The translations under genes and the position numbers were made by a program. From the NCBI GenBank assembly GCA_033085395.1, contig JANQBS010000343.1, forward strand, positions 1-37,216: 37,216 nt of DNA. The letters run 5' to 3'. Shown piece by piece: positions 9,432-20,395 of this stretch. Each line of letters starts with the position of its first letter. Within the stretch, counting starts at the first letter, position 1. Origin of the DNA: Xanthoparmelia taractica (Eukaryota > Ascomycota > Lecanoromycetes > Lecanorales > Parmeliaceae). The notes under the pieces are model-generated. The model did no database searches. It was not told the origin of the DNA and worked only from the letters and a program-made list of their open reading frames with translations.

Positions 9432-11326
9432 CTATTTCTTCCCGAAGAAGCTCATGATATTGCCCTGTCCAGGCTTTCCACCGGACTTTTTGCCTTTCCC
9501 CATTGTCGCAGTGGATGCAAGCGTCTTCTGTTTTTCAGGAGGTTCGTCCTCGGAAAAAGATTCCCAGGTTGGCTCCTCTTTCGTCACTAAAAGGAGAGCG
9601 CTTTAGCGTCGACATTCCAGTCTATATCTACTTAATCATTGTACAGACCCAAGTAACCCTCTTCGTCCTTCATGGTCTTTTTCTTCATAACCTTCCGTCT
9701 TCCTCGCCTGCGCCCTCCAGTTACGACAATAGGAGGTTCAAGAAAAGTATCTTTTTGTGAGGTAGAACCGTCTACAGGTCCTGATTCCTGAGAGATGTTG
9801 GGGGCATCATCCGCGGTGTCTTCGATCGCTTCGTCTATGAACATTATTAGTCACAAGGCCGATGCTTTTTGATGCGCTGATCTTCGTACTCTCATCTTCC
9901 ATCATCTTGCGAAGCTGTTCGGCTCGCTCGGACTGCGATTTTGATACTCTTGAATTCACACTGTTGGAGGCCATGAAATCATCGTCCTGCTCATCTTCAG
10001 AAGTATCTTTCATTGTTTCTGCGAGGATGAATTAGAGGGAACACATGATCACGAATCTGTTCTTACCATCTTCTTGTACGCTCTTAGGTTTCTAATAGGC
10101 TCTTATTTTAGATGTTTTGCAATCGGAAAACAGGAAGATGCTTACGGAGGGTGCAGCACCAAGAGCAGGGGATGCACCGGTCGAGATACCAGTGTTATCG
10201 TGCATTAGACTTGCTCTAGGCCTAGAAAACGATTTGAGTATGTCGGATGACTCCCTCTTCGCAGCTGATCGCGTGCTGGTTGGCTTCTTCTCCAGATTCA
10301 TGGGTCCCTCGACTTTCATCTCCGGGGCGACTATAGCCTTAGATATCGATTTAATTGACTTGTCACTTGATGAAGACCCTTCGAATGACTGGACGGCACT
10401 CTTGTGCTTTCTGTTAATGCCTGAGCTTTTGCTACTGGCTTTGTCGTTGATCGCTGAAATTGGTGGGGCTCCAGTAGGTGGTCGTTTCCCAGTCCTCCGC
10501 TACATTTCCCATTATTAGGGTTAGAAATACCCAACGTTGAAAGGAAGTCCTACTTTGATACCTGCGTTATGAATGACTCCATATCTTTCTCGAAATACTA
10601 ACGGATCTTCATTCGCGTACTTCATGGACATTGCTCTGTTGCAGTCCGACAAAATTTGGAGATTCTGTCACAATTGGCAATGTCGAAACGAGAGCAAGGC
10701 TACGCTGGCTTACCTGCACCCTACTCGGACCCAAGCTGTAGACATGTATGGAATGTATTTGCTTAAATCTCGCCTTTGCCGCTAACACCTCTCTCAGCAG
10801 GGAAAATTTCAGAGGCCGTGAAGTAGGCTTAGACCGCGAATGGCATGCTCTTCTTACGTTCGAGGTCCTCTTCCTTCACTAGGATGACACTCCTTGACGG
10901 GATTGCCGCCTCATGGTCCTCTTGAGGGGGCACTGAGCTGCTCATGTAAGGGCTGCTCTGCATATGCGTATCCTCCTGTGACTGTTGATGCCCATTGACG
11001 CAGGATTGCTTTGGAGCTCTAGGAATGCCGTCCAGGAGGTAGGTCGCATTGATTGACTCTGGGGTTTTAGTCCTCTGGGTAATATAAAACTCATAGAGCA
11101 TTCTGAGCAAAGGTTCAGCAATTTCATTTTGGAATTGGCCTTGACTTCCCGCACTTTTTCGCGACATTGCTGTGAACTTTGAGTTCCCGGCCCAAGGATC
11201 GGTAGGATACCTGGCATGAACAAGTTAGCGTCAGCGTTACAGAGCTCTACGTTATATTTGGGAACACACGATATTCGCATCGTTCAGAACACTGGTCGCG
11301 AGGGAAAGTTTAGAATCCTGTGACAT
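9432..11326 (-). CDS. POL32: DNA polymerase delta subunit 3 (Pol32/Cdc27), 464 aa
   Basis: Non-catalytic subunit of DNA polymerase delta, also used by polymerase zeta. It tethers the enzyme to PCNA for replication, translesion synthesis and break-induced replication in the nucleus. Ten exons close in phase: 11326-11270, 11210-11155, 11102-10858, 10790-10714, 10664-10554, 10499-10146, 10091-10067, 10018-9890, 9834-9649 and 9586-9432. The N-terminal family fold shows as IVSYRSLGRELKVHSNVAKK, then MLYEFYITQR, INATYLLDG, IHSIHVYSLGPSRVQ and GVIHNAGIKRRTGKRPP. A Ser/Lys-rich disordered middle follows. The C-terminus has the basic GGRRRGRRKVMKKK stretch and KDEEGYLVTKEEPTWESFSEDEP. It ends in a PCNA-interacting (PIP) box QGNIMSFFGKK at residues 454-464 (Q-x-x-I-x-x-F-F). 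Nine introns are many for a fungal gene this short; the 10790 acceptor is the least certain junction. It diverges from RAD18 across 284 bp. Confidence 0.9.
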
Positions 11327-11610
11327 TTCTCCCGAAGCTCAAGAAATGATACACCAGAAGGCCTCTCAATCCATGCATAGGATTAATTCAGTCCCTTGAA
11401 GAAGCGCACATAATCGGATAATGTAGGATAACAGGCTCACTTTTGCATTTCCTGAAGAGATTAGGTTAAGCGCGTCAAGCGACGCGCTTCCACTATACGA
11501 AGTACTTGGCATTTGATTTTTGACATGATTGACATCCTATCTCACGGCTACAGCCAACTTTTCATAAAAGCTCATTCAATTGTGTAGCATCCTACGGAGC
11601 CACTCTCCTA
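11327..11610. promoter_or_regulatory. Shared divergent promoter of POL32 and RAD18
   Basis: These 284 bp lie between two start codons pointing away from each other. They hold the ACGCG palindrome annotated separately. Both genes act on PCNA-linked DNA damage tolerance, so co-regulation is a reasonable inference. Confidence 0.65.
11468..11489. promoter_or_regulatory. Palindrome with two ACGCG (MCB-like) cores
   Basis: AAGCGCGTC and GACGCGCTT form perfect 9-bp arms around a 4-base spacer AAGC. Each arm contains ACGCG in opposite orientation, the core recognised by the MBF (Mbp1/Swi6-type) factor that drives G1/S genes in yeasts and other fungi. It lies 122 bp before the RAD18 start and 142 bp before the POL32 start. 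Factor binding is inferred, not shown. Confidence 0.55.
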
Positions 11611-12941
11611 ATGGATAGCTCTTTCGATGTTTCCGACCCATCTGATTGGCTACGAACACCATTATCTCATCTCGGCCCTGTCGAACAAGCTCTACGTTGC
11701 CGAGTGTGCAAGGACTTTTTTGATACACCTATGATTACTTCCTGTTCTCACACCTTCTGCTCTCTTTGTATCCGCCGATGTTTAACCACCGATGGCCGGT
11801 GTCCAGCTTGTCGTACGCAGGACCAAGCAATCAAACTTAGACCGAACTCAACCGTTCAAGAACTTGTAGATGCTTTCAAAGGTGCAAGATCAGTGATTCT
11901 ACAGTTTGGACAAAATCTCAAAGCCGCTGAGGAGACTGGTGGACAGACCAGAAAAAGGAAGATTCATGACACGGACATAGAAGAAGAGGATGATGAGGGG
12001 GACGAAGAGTATATAGATGACGATCTTCGACGAAGGAGAATAAGATTGAGGAATCGAGAGCGTTCCATACCGCATGGAGTAGATAATGACCATGACTTTC
12101 AGCCAGGTCGGTCCGCTCAAAACATAGCATCCCACGTGGTTGTCACTAAATATATGTCCAGAGGACGGCTTGACTGCTTGTCCCATCTGTGGGGCGAGGA
12201 TGAAGGAGGAAGCAGTTTATTCCCATTTAGATGTACACAACGACTCAGCCTCTACAACATTATCAGCGAGGTAGACATTCCGATCTCATTGCGTAAATAA
12301 GCAGACTAACACAGTTCAGGCAATTGCCTTCTCGTGTTGACATACGCGCACCTTCTCGTCAACCCTCACACACAATGGAGCGTCTTCCTCAACTGAATTA
12401 CTCCTTGCTCAAGGACACTGCCTTGCGGAAAAAGCTCTCTGAACTCGGCATACCTAATGGAGGTCCTAAAGAGATGCTCATACGGAGACACACCGAATGG
12501 GTCAACCTCGTGAATGCAAATTGCGATTCGTTAAAGCCGAAGACGAAGCGTGAGCTAATCCATGAATTGGAATCGTGGGACAGAACTCAGGGTCGTCAAA
12601 CCTTAAACAACTGTAACGGGGCAGGCAGTACATCTTCGGTGATGAGCAAAAATTTTGACGGAGCAGCATGGGCCAGCAATCATGGCAATAATTTTCAAGC
12701 ATTGATTGCTCAAGCCAGACGGAAGGTGAAACCCAAAATCAAATCCATCAGCACCATCAGCGACACCCAAAGTCCGGTACTTGATCAAAGCACTGGCAAC
12801 GAATGTTTGACTACTCGCCCAAATTGCGATTCAGCAGAAAGCGTCGGCTCAAAAGATCATATCCATCTTAAAGAAGGCAGCGATTTCTTGCATGGTATCC
12901 AATCGCCAGAAGAGACAGCGGACCTGGATATAGGCGGTTGA
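11611..12941 (+). CDS. RAD18: Postreplication repair E3 ubiquitin ligase Rad18, 408 aa
   Basis: With the E2 Rad6, Rad18 mono-ubiquitinates PCNA at stalled forks and so recruits translesion polymerases. Exons are 11611-12106, 12162-12270 and 12320-12941, with introns of 55 and 49 nt, and phases close. A C3HC4 RING finger uses C30, C33, C45, H47, C50, C53, C64 and C67. A basic and acidic linker follows (KRK; EEEDDEGDEEYIDDD). A UBZ4-type ubiquitin-binding zinc finger starts at about residue 172, CPICG...HLDVH, with His as the last ligand rather than the usual Cys. A SAP DNA-binding domain covers about residues 224-262 (LPQLNYSLLKD, KKLSELGIPN, RRHTEWVNL). The domain order RING-UBZ-SAP is diagnostic. 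The C-terminal 120 residues are disordered. The frame stays open for about 29 codons beyond the stop at 12939-12941 (WPTTAVEEQPIPKPSS), so the tail may be longer in relatives. Confidence 0.93.
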
Positions 12942-13205
12942 GCCTCATGGCCGACTACTGCAGTCGAAGAGCAACCAATCCCGAAACCATCGTCGGCGAC
13001 CCTCTTAATGGGGCAGTGAGTACCGAATCTTCCACCGCGCCTTTACTATTCCTGAGAACGAACAAAAGTAAATGCCTCCTAGCTGTGCTATTCTATAGCC
13101 TCAAAGTGTCGCGGACCCATGGAGTTTGTCATTTTGCAGCATCTGTTCCAGACCCAAAATCATCCCTCTCGGCTGCAAGTCGAGGATGATCTGGTAACAG
13201 ACACG

Positions 13206-14788
13206 TCAGCTAATCATACCCTCCTCTATCTCAGAGTCTAGAATTCTATCGTCAGACAATGGCTCCTGAGCGCTGACTTTGTGTGCTTGCTGAGTTTTCT
13301 TGGTTCCTCGGACCGCGGAGATACTGGCGAGCCTTTCCTGCGTCTGCAACGCTCCGTTCTCATCTTCTCTTGCACAAATCTGCCTTTCCAGGCTTTCGAG
13401 CTCTTCATCCACGGCACTTTCGTCGATGACGCTGTCTACTTGAGCGCCTGCTCCGATTGCGCCACCAATTAAATCGACCTTGCCCATCTCATTTCTAAGG
13501 CCTTCAATCACATCCTCAACCTTATCGATCCCGCCCACTTGTGCATGCAGATTCCGGAGTACCCCGGTACTAGCTTCCATGGCGCGAACAATGGCGACCT
13601 GATCTGCTGCTAGCTCGATCTTGCTATAAACTCCTTCAAGTTGCGCGAGCGTTTGCGACCTTTGCATCAGAGTGGCTTCGCTCAATCTTTTAGATCTAAG
13701 CGCAGCTAACGCAGACGTTCGGTTCTTATTGTTGATCGCGTTCTGCGCACTTTCTGACAAAGTCGAAATGCGCGTAGCTAGCATCTCAACTTGCATCCTG
13801 ACATCTGCAATGAGCGCTTTTAATGAGGCTATTGCTTTGTCCTGAGTTGATAACGTGGACGACGTCTCACCCGCAACCTTGAACTTGACGGTCTAATCAC
13901 CGATTTAGACTGCACGCTATTCCGATAAGACTAGCTTACCTCAGGGTCGTAGACTATTCTTGATTTGTCTCGCGCCAAGTATGTGAGAAGGAGGTGGAGA
14001 TCGTTCTCCGTCAATCCGTCATGCATATTCAGAGTATTGCCAGCCTCGCTCCTGAACATGGACATCGGATATATGCGATTGATCAGATTGCTTTGACCCC
14101 CCATCTTGTTGACGATCTTACTGGCGGCTTCCTATATCAGAGGTAAACAAAATTCTAGTGGTCACTGCAGCTTAGACATACTTCGACGTTCCAGGTAATG
14201 ACGAAGTAGGCTGTGGGCAATTGTCCTGCTCCTGTAGAAGGATCCAAAAGCCCAATTTGCTTCAGTCCCCAAGAAAAAAGCTGCCATGGTTGGATGGTCC
14301 ACTTAGAACTGTGTATAGGCTTTCGGGCAGTAACGAATTCTTCGTAAGGAATCATCTTCCGCTGGGAAACCGCTTCATCCTGTCAATCGAATTTTAGGCA
14401 TTGCCCAGAGAAGAACGACGCTAAAGACATGTATTACCTACTATGACAGTTTTGAGGGCCAACGGTCTTCCCCATTCTTTGGTTTGCAATGATTGCAGGA
14501 GAGTTTCTCCGGCTTTCAATGACAGCGTGTCACGGCCTGCGCCATCGGATGGTAGCAAGCCAGCCGAGGCAGCTTTGGTCAGCGCGTCTATCCAGGCCGT
14601 CGTATTTGCTGCAAAACCATCGGGATTAGAGTAGCGTTGAAACGTAAAGTCTGAGTAAAGGGATGGCAAACGTGCTCTACAGGCGCGGTCAGTATATATG
14701 CACGCCCATCCTCATCCCCAGCGGACTGGCTGTATGACCTTCGAAATTGCTCTCCCTGGCCTATGAGAAACTCCAGAAGTTCGCTCAT
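13206..14788 (-). CDS. CHM7: ESCRT-III-related protein Chm7 (CHMP7-like), 453 aa
   Basis: Chm7/CHMP7 works with LEM-domain proteins at the nuclear envelope to recruit ESCRT-III for sealing holes and nuclear pore surveillance. Five exons close in phase: 14788-14739, 14676-14442, 14379-14182, 14131-13940 and 13892-13206, with introns of 62, 62, 50 and 47 nt. The N-terminal half (RARLPSLYSDF, NTTAWIDALTKAA, ALKTVIDEAV, QPWQLFSWGLKQIGLLDP) is the winged-helix-like region of the family. The last exon is the SNF7 coiled-coil region (LATRISTLSESAQNAINNKN, LAQLEGVYSKIELAADQ, IDESAVDEELESLERQI). The tail is acidic (DDRILDSEIEEGMIS), where MIM-type motifs often lie. It converges with RAD18 (264-bp gap) and diverges from TRS85. 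The start is supported by the conserved MSELLEFLIGQGEQFR opening across the first intron. Confidence 0.87.
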
Positions 14789-15321
14789 ACTGAGCTGCTT
14801 GGCAGTACATGCACCAAAGAGTAAGCAACCTCCTGCGTCTCAGTCAAGCATTCTCTTGATCACTGCGATAGACTAGCTTGAGGACTGCCTTCAAGGCGCA
14901 TAATTGGCCTGATGACTTAAACTTGCATAAGTGATATATGGCAGCGGCTAAGGACTAGGTAGAGAGGCGGCTGCCGTTAGCGGCAGCCGCCTCGTTCAAA
15001 CTCAAAGAAACACAAGTCATAAAGTACCTACATATGCCTTTCATCAGTAGTGGTCTTACTTGTGGATGTATTGAATGTTTGTTGTCCTACCCCTTGCGGT
15101 TTCTCACCAATAGTTATTGTAGATTGATGGGGTCATGATCTTGGAGCCGATGTCGACATGCTTAGAGGAGCGAGCTTGTTCTGCCCTTCGATAGGATGAT
15201 ATCATGTTCCACACCCTTTCTCTCCGGTGTTATTCATTACCGCCAATATAGAAAAAGCTAACAGGGCCCATCGCCTACCGCTTAGGCCAAGAAGAACGAT
15301 CAATATCTGGATTCTTCATCT
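14789..15321. promoter_or_regulatory. Shared divergent promoter of CHM7 and TRS85
   Basis: This 533-bp gap lies between start codons reading outward. It contains the strong GC-rich inverted repeat described separately. No other coding potential is seen. Confidence 0.5.
14964..14993. promoter_or_regulatory. Perfect GC-rich inverted repeat, 13-bp arms
   Basis: GAGGCGGCTGCCG and its exact complement flank the 4-base loop TTAG. It lies 175 bp upstream of the CHM7 start and about 330 bp upstream of TRS85. It could be a paired binding site for a dimeric zinc-cluster factor (CGGCNGCCG-like core), or a cruciform or hairpin. There is no direct evidence of function. Confidence 0.6.
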
Positions 15322-17717
15322 ATGACATCTTCAGAGCATGAGATTGGGCCTGGTGCAACTTCCGAACGCCCTCAACCTGAGCTTGCTCTGAGATCTTCAA
15401 GAGAACTGGTATCAAGCGGTCTACCAGAATCAATACCTTCAACCTCTCCCACCTCCGTAAAACCTAGGGAATCCCTGTCCAGTCCGGAGTCTCCCTTATC
15501 GTCATTATCCAAGTCCAGGTCATCATTTAACCTCCATTCGCAGAGCTTTGAGCCTTCGTCCGTCGGCAGTCGAGGGTCATCTCCATCAAATCCGGCGTAT
15601 GATAGTAACGAAACACTCAAACAGATTATTGTGAGGTCTTTTGCGCCTCGGGTAGCCGTCTTCGCATCACCAGACACCGAGGACTTTGTTGGAGATAAGG
15701 GTTTCAGAGATGGGTTACACAGTCTGCTCAGACCGTACGGAGAACGCCTGCAAGGCAAGGTTGTTATACGAGATAGTGTGGGAGGTAGTAGAGGGTGGGA
15801 TGATTTCGGCATTAGATTCATGGATTCTCAAGCGCTTCAGGAGGCCAGCGCACACCGTGCGGGTGGTGATATATCGGATGCTTGGAACCTGGTCAATGGC
15901 ACCCAGCGCATATCTGAGCATACCAGATCCTCGTACAGTGACAAGACAGGAACATCCGTTGACAGGGTACTCGATTCTTATCTTCGAAATGCGGATGCAG
16001 CTTCGGAGAGTCTGGAGCAGGGTCGTCGAGATTTTGAAGGTATGCCGGATGAACCACGAATCGGGCCATCGCCATTGTACCTTACCTATCTGCGCAAACT
16101 ACTCTCAAGCACATCCATCGTTCCATACGAAACATTTTCGCATCCTGTCGCTTGTCTGATTGCGGTCAGCTCGCGCCATCCAGCCCCAATTGAAGCCTTG
16201 CGCCAGCTGTATTCGGATACTGGTCACCGGGGCAAAAAGATACCTGCATGGGTAGGCACGGAGTATTTACGGTACTATGTCCTTATTCATGATGAGGAGA
16301 ACGACGATCTTACCAAATCCACCGCTCTTTTTGATCTTATGAAAAGACATTTTGGCCTCCACTGCCACTTACTGAGACTTAGACGGTCGCAATGTGTCCT
16401 AACTGATGATGACAGCACCAGAGTTCCTTCATGCGAATGGCTTTCGGCAGAAGAAGAAACTGGGAAGCTTTGCATGAGAGGTAAACCTGATTGTACATTC
16501 TTCAAATCACTGGCTTAATACTGACGTTCAAAGATTACGCCGACGATGCTGAGCTTGCAGAAAACTACATTCTGGAACCCGATGCCACCGCTATCAAGAG
16601 TTTCCTTCGCGAGATGGTGACTCAATCCATCGTGCCATTCATGGAGAGCAGGGTCGTGGCATGGAATGACCAAATTGCTTCTAGGCGGCGCGGTATTAGT
16701 GGCCGCTTTTTGTCGTTGTCTAAACGTTGGACAGGCTTTGGCACGTCCAAGATGACGGCGCCAGGCCCTGCCGGCGTCTCGAACCCCTCTGGAAGCAATT
16801 ACAATTATCAGCAGGGCTTTTACCCCCCAGAAACACCTGAGTCGACCATGCGTCAGCTTGGTGATTACGCTTTCATGCTCAGAGATTGGAAGTTGGCTTA
16901 CAGCACATACGACCTTTTAAGAGCAGACTTCGGCCACGACAAAGCATGGGCTTACCACGCGGCAGCAAACGAGATGGCTGCGACGACCTCTCTCCTGGTC
17001 TCACAGCCGTTTAATTCAAGGTCTAGATCAGAACTACTTGATCAGATGCTCGAGTCTGCTGCGTACTCGTATCTTACAAGATGCTTCATGCCATTCAACG
17101 CTATTCGATGTCTCACAATCGCAATAGAGCTACTCAAAAACCGCGGCGCCACCGCAATGGGCGATGCCGCTAGATGGGGAGCGAAGATGCTTGAGCTTGG
17201 TGTGTTGACACCTAGCGCTCAAGCGCTGACCACACAACGCATCGCAGAGAACTATATGTCTCTAACAATGGCGCATAGGGCGCATAGGGCGCATTTCCCT
17301 GCTGCAGGGGCTTGTAAAAGACAGGCAGCGTTATGGAGCCTCTTGGCATCAGATTCCTGGCTGAGGCTTGGTAAGCCGGATCAGGCTCGAATCCGTCTAC
17401 GCGAAGCAAGCGCATTATATGCTCTTGATAACCGGGACAGTGCTGGACTTCCATTTCCGAGCATGCAAGGTTTGTGGCAAAGACTGGATTTAGCCCTGAG
17501 GAATGCAGGCGGAGCTAGCTGCGCAGCTTCCATTGACACGAGCGTAGCTCAGGACGACTTCGAATGGAACACAGCTAAGGAGGCGGAGCAACTTAACGCA
17601 TGTTCCCGTTCGAGCATTCCAAGCAGAATTGATGCGGAAGGCTTCACAGAAAATGCCGGCCGTCCTCATCCCACAAACCTTGACGACCCGCCGCCACAAG
17701 ATGATGGCTTTGAATGA
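15322..17717 (+). CDS. TRS85: TRAPP complex subunit Trs85 (TRAPPC8-like), 780 aa
   Basis: Trs85 is the signature subunit of TRAPPIII, the exchange-factor complex for Rab1/Ypt1 in ER-Golgi traffic and autophagosome formation. Exons are 15322-16480 and 16534-17717, joined by a 53-nt intron (donor GTAAAC, branch CTGAC, acceptor AAAG) with phases closing. A Ser/Pro-rich disordered head of about 95 residues precedes the conserved region: LKQIIVRSFAPRVAVFASPD, GIRFMDSQALQEASAHRAGG, HPVACLIAVSSRHPAPIEAL, then DAWNLVNG earlier in the frame and LHDEEN-type and DLMKRHFGLHCHLLRL phrases. The second exon continues FLREMVTQSIVPFMESRV and MRQLGDYAFMLRDWKLAYS. Alpha-helical repeats follow. A short in-frame duplication (MAHRAHRAHF, DNA unit GCGCATAGG) lies near residue 640. 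The product is about the family's usual size. Confidence 0.9.
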
Positions 17718-18229
17718 ACGAACGGCTTGACGTCTGAACATATTTGTAACACTTGTACATTAGAAGCCTAGGGAAGCAACATCCAGCCTGGCATCGTGGA
17801 TTTACCCTTCACAAGAAAAACTTGTTTCGTCTTTGTCGGAGAAGAACATCCAATAATTCCCACAAACATGGTAAGGCGCAAAGTTCCAAGTCGGTACTTC
17901 TAACAGTACATTTCATACAAAATAAGGTCCTTGGCAAGCAAATTTGATTCAGGTCCACAGAATAAGTCGGGATTCCTACCACACTATTTTTACATCGAGG
18001 CCTGGTTGCGAGGTTTTGAGATAGCCCAGTAGCCTAGCTTGGCACTTGCGATACTATGTGCAGCTACATATCAAGTCAAAGTCATCACCACGGGACAAGC
18101 AGACTTCTCAAAGACGCTACGCGAGAGACGAAAGAACAGAGGCCAGGACAAGATACATAAATGGTTTCTATTACTGACGCAGGACGGACAAGTTATTACA
18201 GCTGGATACCTCCTACAGACTTGGCCGGT
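17718..18229. other. Intergenic after TRS85
   Basis: No gene is recognised. Short frames on both strands lack motifs. It separates the end of TRS85 from the degraded 3' end of the NmrA-like pseudogene. Confidence 0.45.
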
Positions 18230-18234
18230 CGGGA

Positions 18235-19320
18235 TATCGCAAGCAGCACCACTCCTCCATCGGTGTGACTGTGGCACCTCGCCGTTCGATCCCGTGCGGA
18301 CGCGATAGCTATGAACTCATCCAAATCCTCGACGATCAGTCCGAGCAGGTCATTGTGGAGGTTCCGGCTTGATTTGTAGTCGCCGTCGCCGGTAGGGAGG
18401 AACAGGCAGCTGTAAAGCATCTTCGTAAAAGCCTTCATGTTGCCCTACTGCAAGTCGGCGTGGCCGTCGTTCCAGCGCTGCTCGGCGGACTAGTGGGTGA
18501 TTATCCAATTGGCATCGGTGGTCCCGGTGACGCGCTTCATACTCTCAAACATGTCACGCTGGCTAAGTCGGAAGTTCGATATGTAGATCGAGCCGTTGCG
18601 GGACTGCGATAGCGTGGGCGATCGATCCGTCTCGTCGTTCGGGTGTTCTTTTAGACAGCGGATTGGCAAAGGCTCGGCCGCACTGAGGCCAGGTGCTGGT
18701 GTTGATGGCACGTTGCCGTCGTCGAACAAGACGAAGTCGCCCTTGTTGAAATTGAAGCCGTAGCAATCCGGTCCACCGCCCAGGCTAAACTCGTACCAGA
18801 AGCTGCAGGCCAGTAGCAGGTACGAGCTGATGCCGAGGCTCTCGATCTTGGTAGAGATGCTGTCGCGGTTGTGGCTGCCCAAGCTGTCGTCGCAAAGCGT
18901 GTCTTTGGCCGCATCATGGCCGGACCAGTTGGGCAGGATATACGCCACGCCGGTCTTGGCGGCCGCGCGCACGAGCTTGCTGATGGTATTGCTCGGAGCC
19001 GCTACCGATATGGTGATGATTTATTAGCCTGCTGTCCCTAGAGTACCTGCGCCAGTGCCGCGTCCTCGTTGCCGCAGTAGTCGATGCGGCCAACAAGAAC
19101 ACCTTCGGGCAGCTTGCTGCTGCTAATGGGGCGTGCAATGGAGGTCATAACATGCATGCTGGTCTTGAGCGAGTGCTCTGCTATGTGCTTTCCCATTTGG
19201 CCGGCGGCCTGTCACCCAGTCAGAGATTACTGTTTTAACTTACACACTGTGGCGTGGAAACTCGACGTACCCCAACATTGGCCACATCCTTGATGTGGTT
19301 GGACCGTTGGAGAAGCCCTG
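18235..19320 (-). pseudogene. NmrA-like/isoflavone reductase-like NAD(P)-binding protein, broken
   Basis: The minus strand resembles the fungal NmrA-like family (atypical short-chain dehydrogenase fold, regulators or oxidoreductases). A first segment NHIKDVANVG ends at a GTACGT donor (19270). After a 62-nt intron comes AAGQMGKHIAEHSLKTS, giving a Rossmann G-x-x-G-x-x-G. Then follow PEGVLVGRIDYCGNEDAALA, KLVRAAAKTGVAYILPNW, ESLGISSYLLLACSFWYEFS, GNGSIYIS-type and FRLSQRDMFESMKRVTGTTD phrases. Lesions: a frameshift near 19030, a pair of compensating frameshifts around 18650-18720 (INTSTWPQCGRA lies in another frame), TAG at 18490-18492 and TAG at 18445-18447. The C-terminal part (MKAFTKMLYS, GDGDYKSSRNLHNDLLGL) continues to about 18250. 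Base composition is normal, so the damage is not heavy RIP. The start codon is not evident. Confidence 0.7.
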
Positions 19321-19329
19321 AGACTGATC

Positions 19330-19560
19330 GTTGCCATATTTCCCGGCCGTGCTCGTCTTCTTCGTAAAAGCTAGAAAATGAGAAATAGATCTTATTGTAC
19401 TGGATGGCCCTCTCCACGGGCGACCTACCCGGTGCAAACAACTACACGCAGACAGCGAGCATGCCGTCCATCACACACCAGGGGTCAAATACGTCTACCA
19501 GGCGATTTGCCGTCTCCGCATTGGTGTTCAGCGCCTAGCGATGGACATATCGGCCTTAAC
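19330..19560 (-). pseudogene. Unassigned coding relic upstream of the NmrA-like pseudogene
   Basis: The minus strand has protein-like sequence in one frame: ALNTNAETANRLVDVFDPW, CVMDGMLAVCV, then VERAIQYNKIYFSFSSFYEE and DEHGREIWQ. TAG interrupts it twice where CAG would fit. It runs in the same frame into the first NmrA segment. I do not recognise the family. It may be the C-terminal piece of a different gene brought next to the NmrA-like gene. Confidence 0.35.
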
Positions 19561-20395
19561 CGTCCAAGGCGGTCTCTACACCAAGTCATGGGTCATACCT
19601 GTCAAGGAAGCCTGTTTTTAAGCAACCTTTGGGTTACATACACACGGGAGACGACACAACTTTATGGCGCCAGGAGCTAAGAGCCTAAAGGGCAAAAGAA
19701 TCCTATCATAAGATTCCGTCGGAACTCCTTCATAGTCCCTTGCCCATGGAATTCATCTAGTTGCGTCTTTAATACCTGTCACATGCGACATCTCTGTAGA
19801 GTATCGCCAGTGTTAGGTAGCAAATCCATCTGCTACCAAGGTCGTTCCAATCCATACCAAGGTCCAATCAAGATTATTTTGCAACGAATCCCCCGTCTTT
19901 AGTTTAGCCTCACTCCTACCCAAGTCACAGCAGAAGTATTTGTAGAGCCGGTTGACAGGTACAGGATACCATATGTTCTGTACAGGAATGAGGTACGCTC
20001 TAATGGTCTGAGGAACACAGGGTTTTTGTAGTTTACTCCCTAGTCCAACCTGGCCAGAACATCCAGTCCCTTCTTCTGCTTGCCGAGGCTACGCTTTTGG
20101 ATATAGTCCAGCTATATCTGTGGACGGCACCGCTTTGCTCTTGCTCCAACGGCTATTCTCACCCCGTGCTCCCCCTTGCTTTCTCGTGCTCTCCTTCTGC
20201 TCCCCTGTTCCCATCCAGCCATTTTCCTACTCCCTCCGCTCCTACTCTTGGCTCGCGCCATAACTAATAGACAGCCGATATTAGTGGGTGACTACCAAGT
20301 CAATGGCGGAGTGATTAGCTCGATTAAAGCCACTGAGATAGTCACATATAGCTATCAATAATTCATGGCGCTAAATAGCTAAGATACGACTAAGA
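19561..20395. other. Intergenic edge of the gene island
   Basis: No gene is recognised. It includes a CT-rich stretch (about 20160-20250). Base composition shifts abruptly to AT-rich near 20395, marking the border of the RIP-affected repeat block. Confidence 0.45.

Noticed and set aside
10117..10518. 133-codon plus-strand frame
   Set aside because: Antisense to POL32 exon 6 and its flanking introns.
14443..14634. 63-codon plus-strand frame
   Set aside because: Antisense to CHM7 exon 2.
17718..18308. Plus-strand frames after TRS85
   Set aside because: No homology-like motifs; part overlaps the degraded 3' end of the NmrA-like pseudogene on the other strand.
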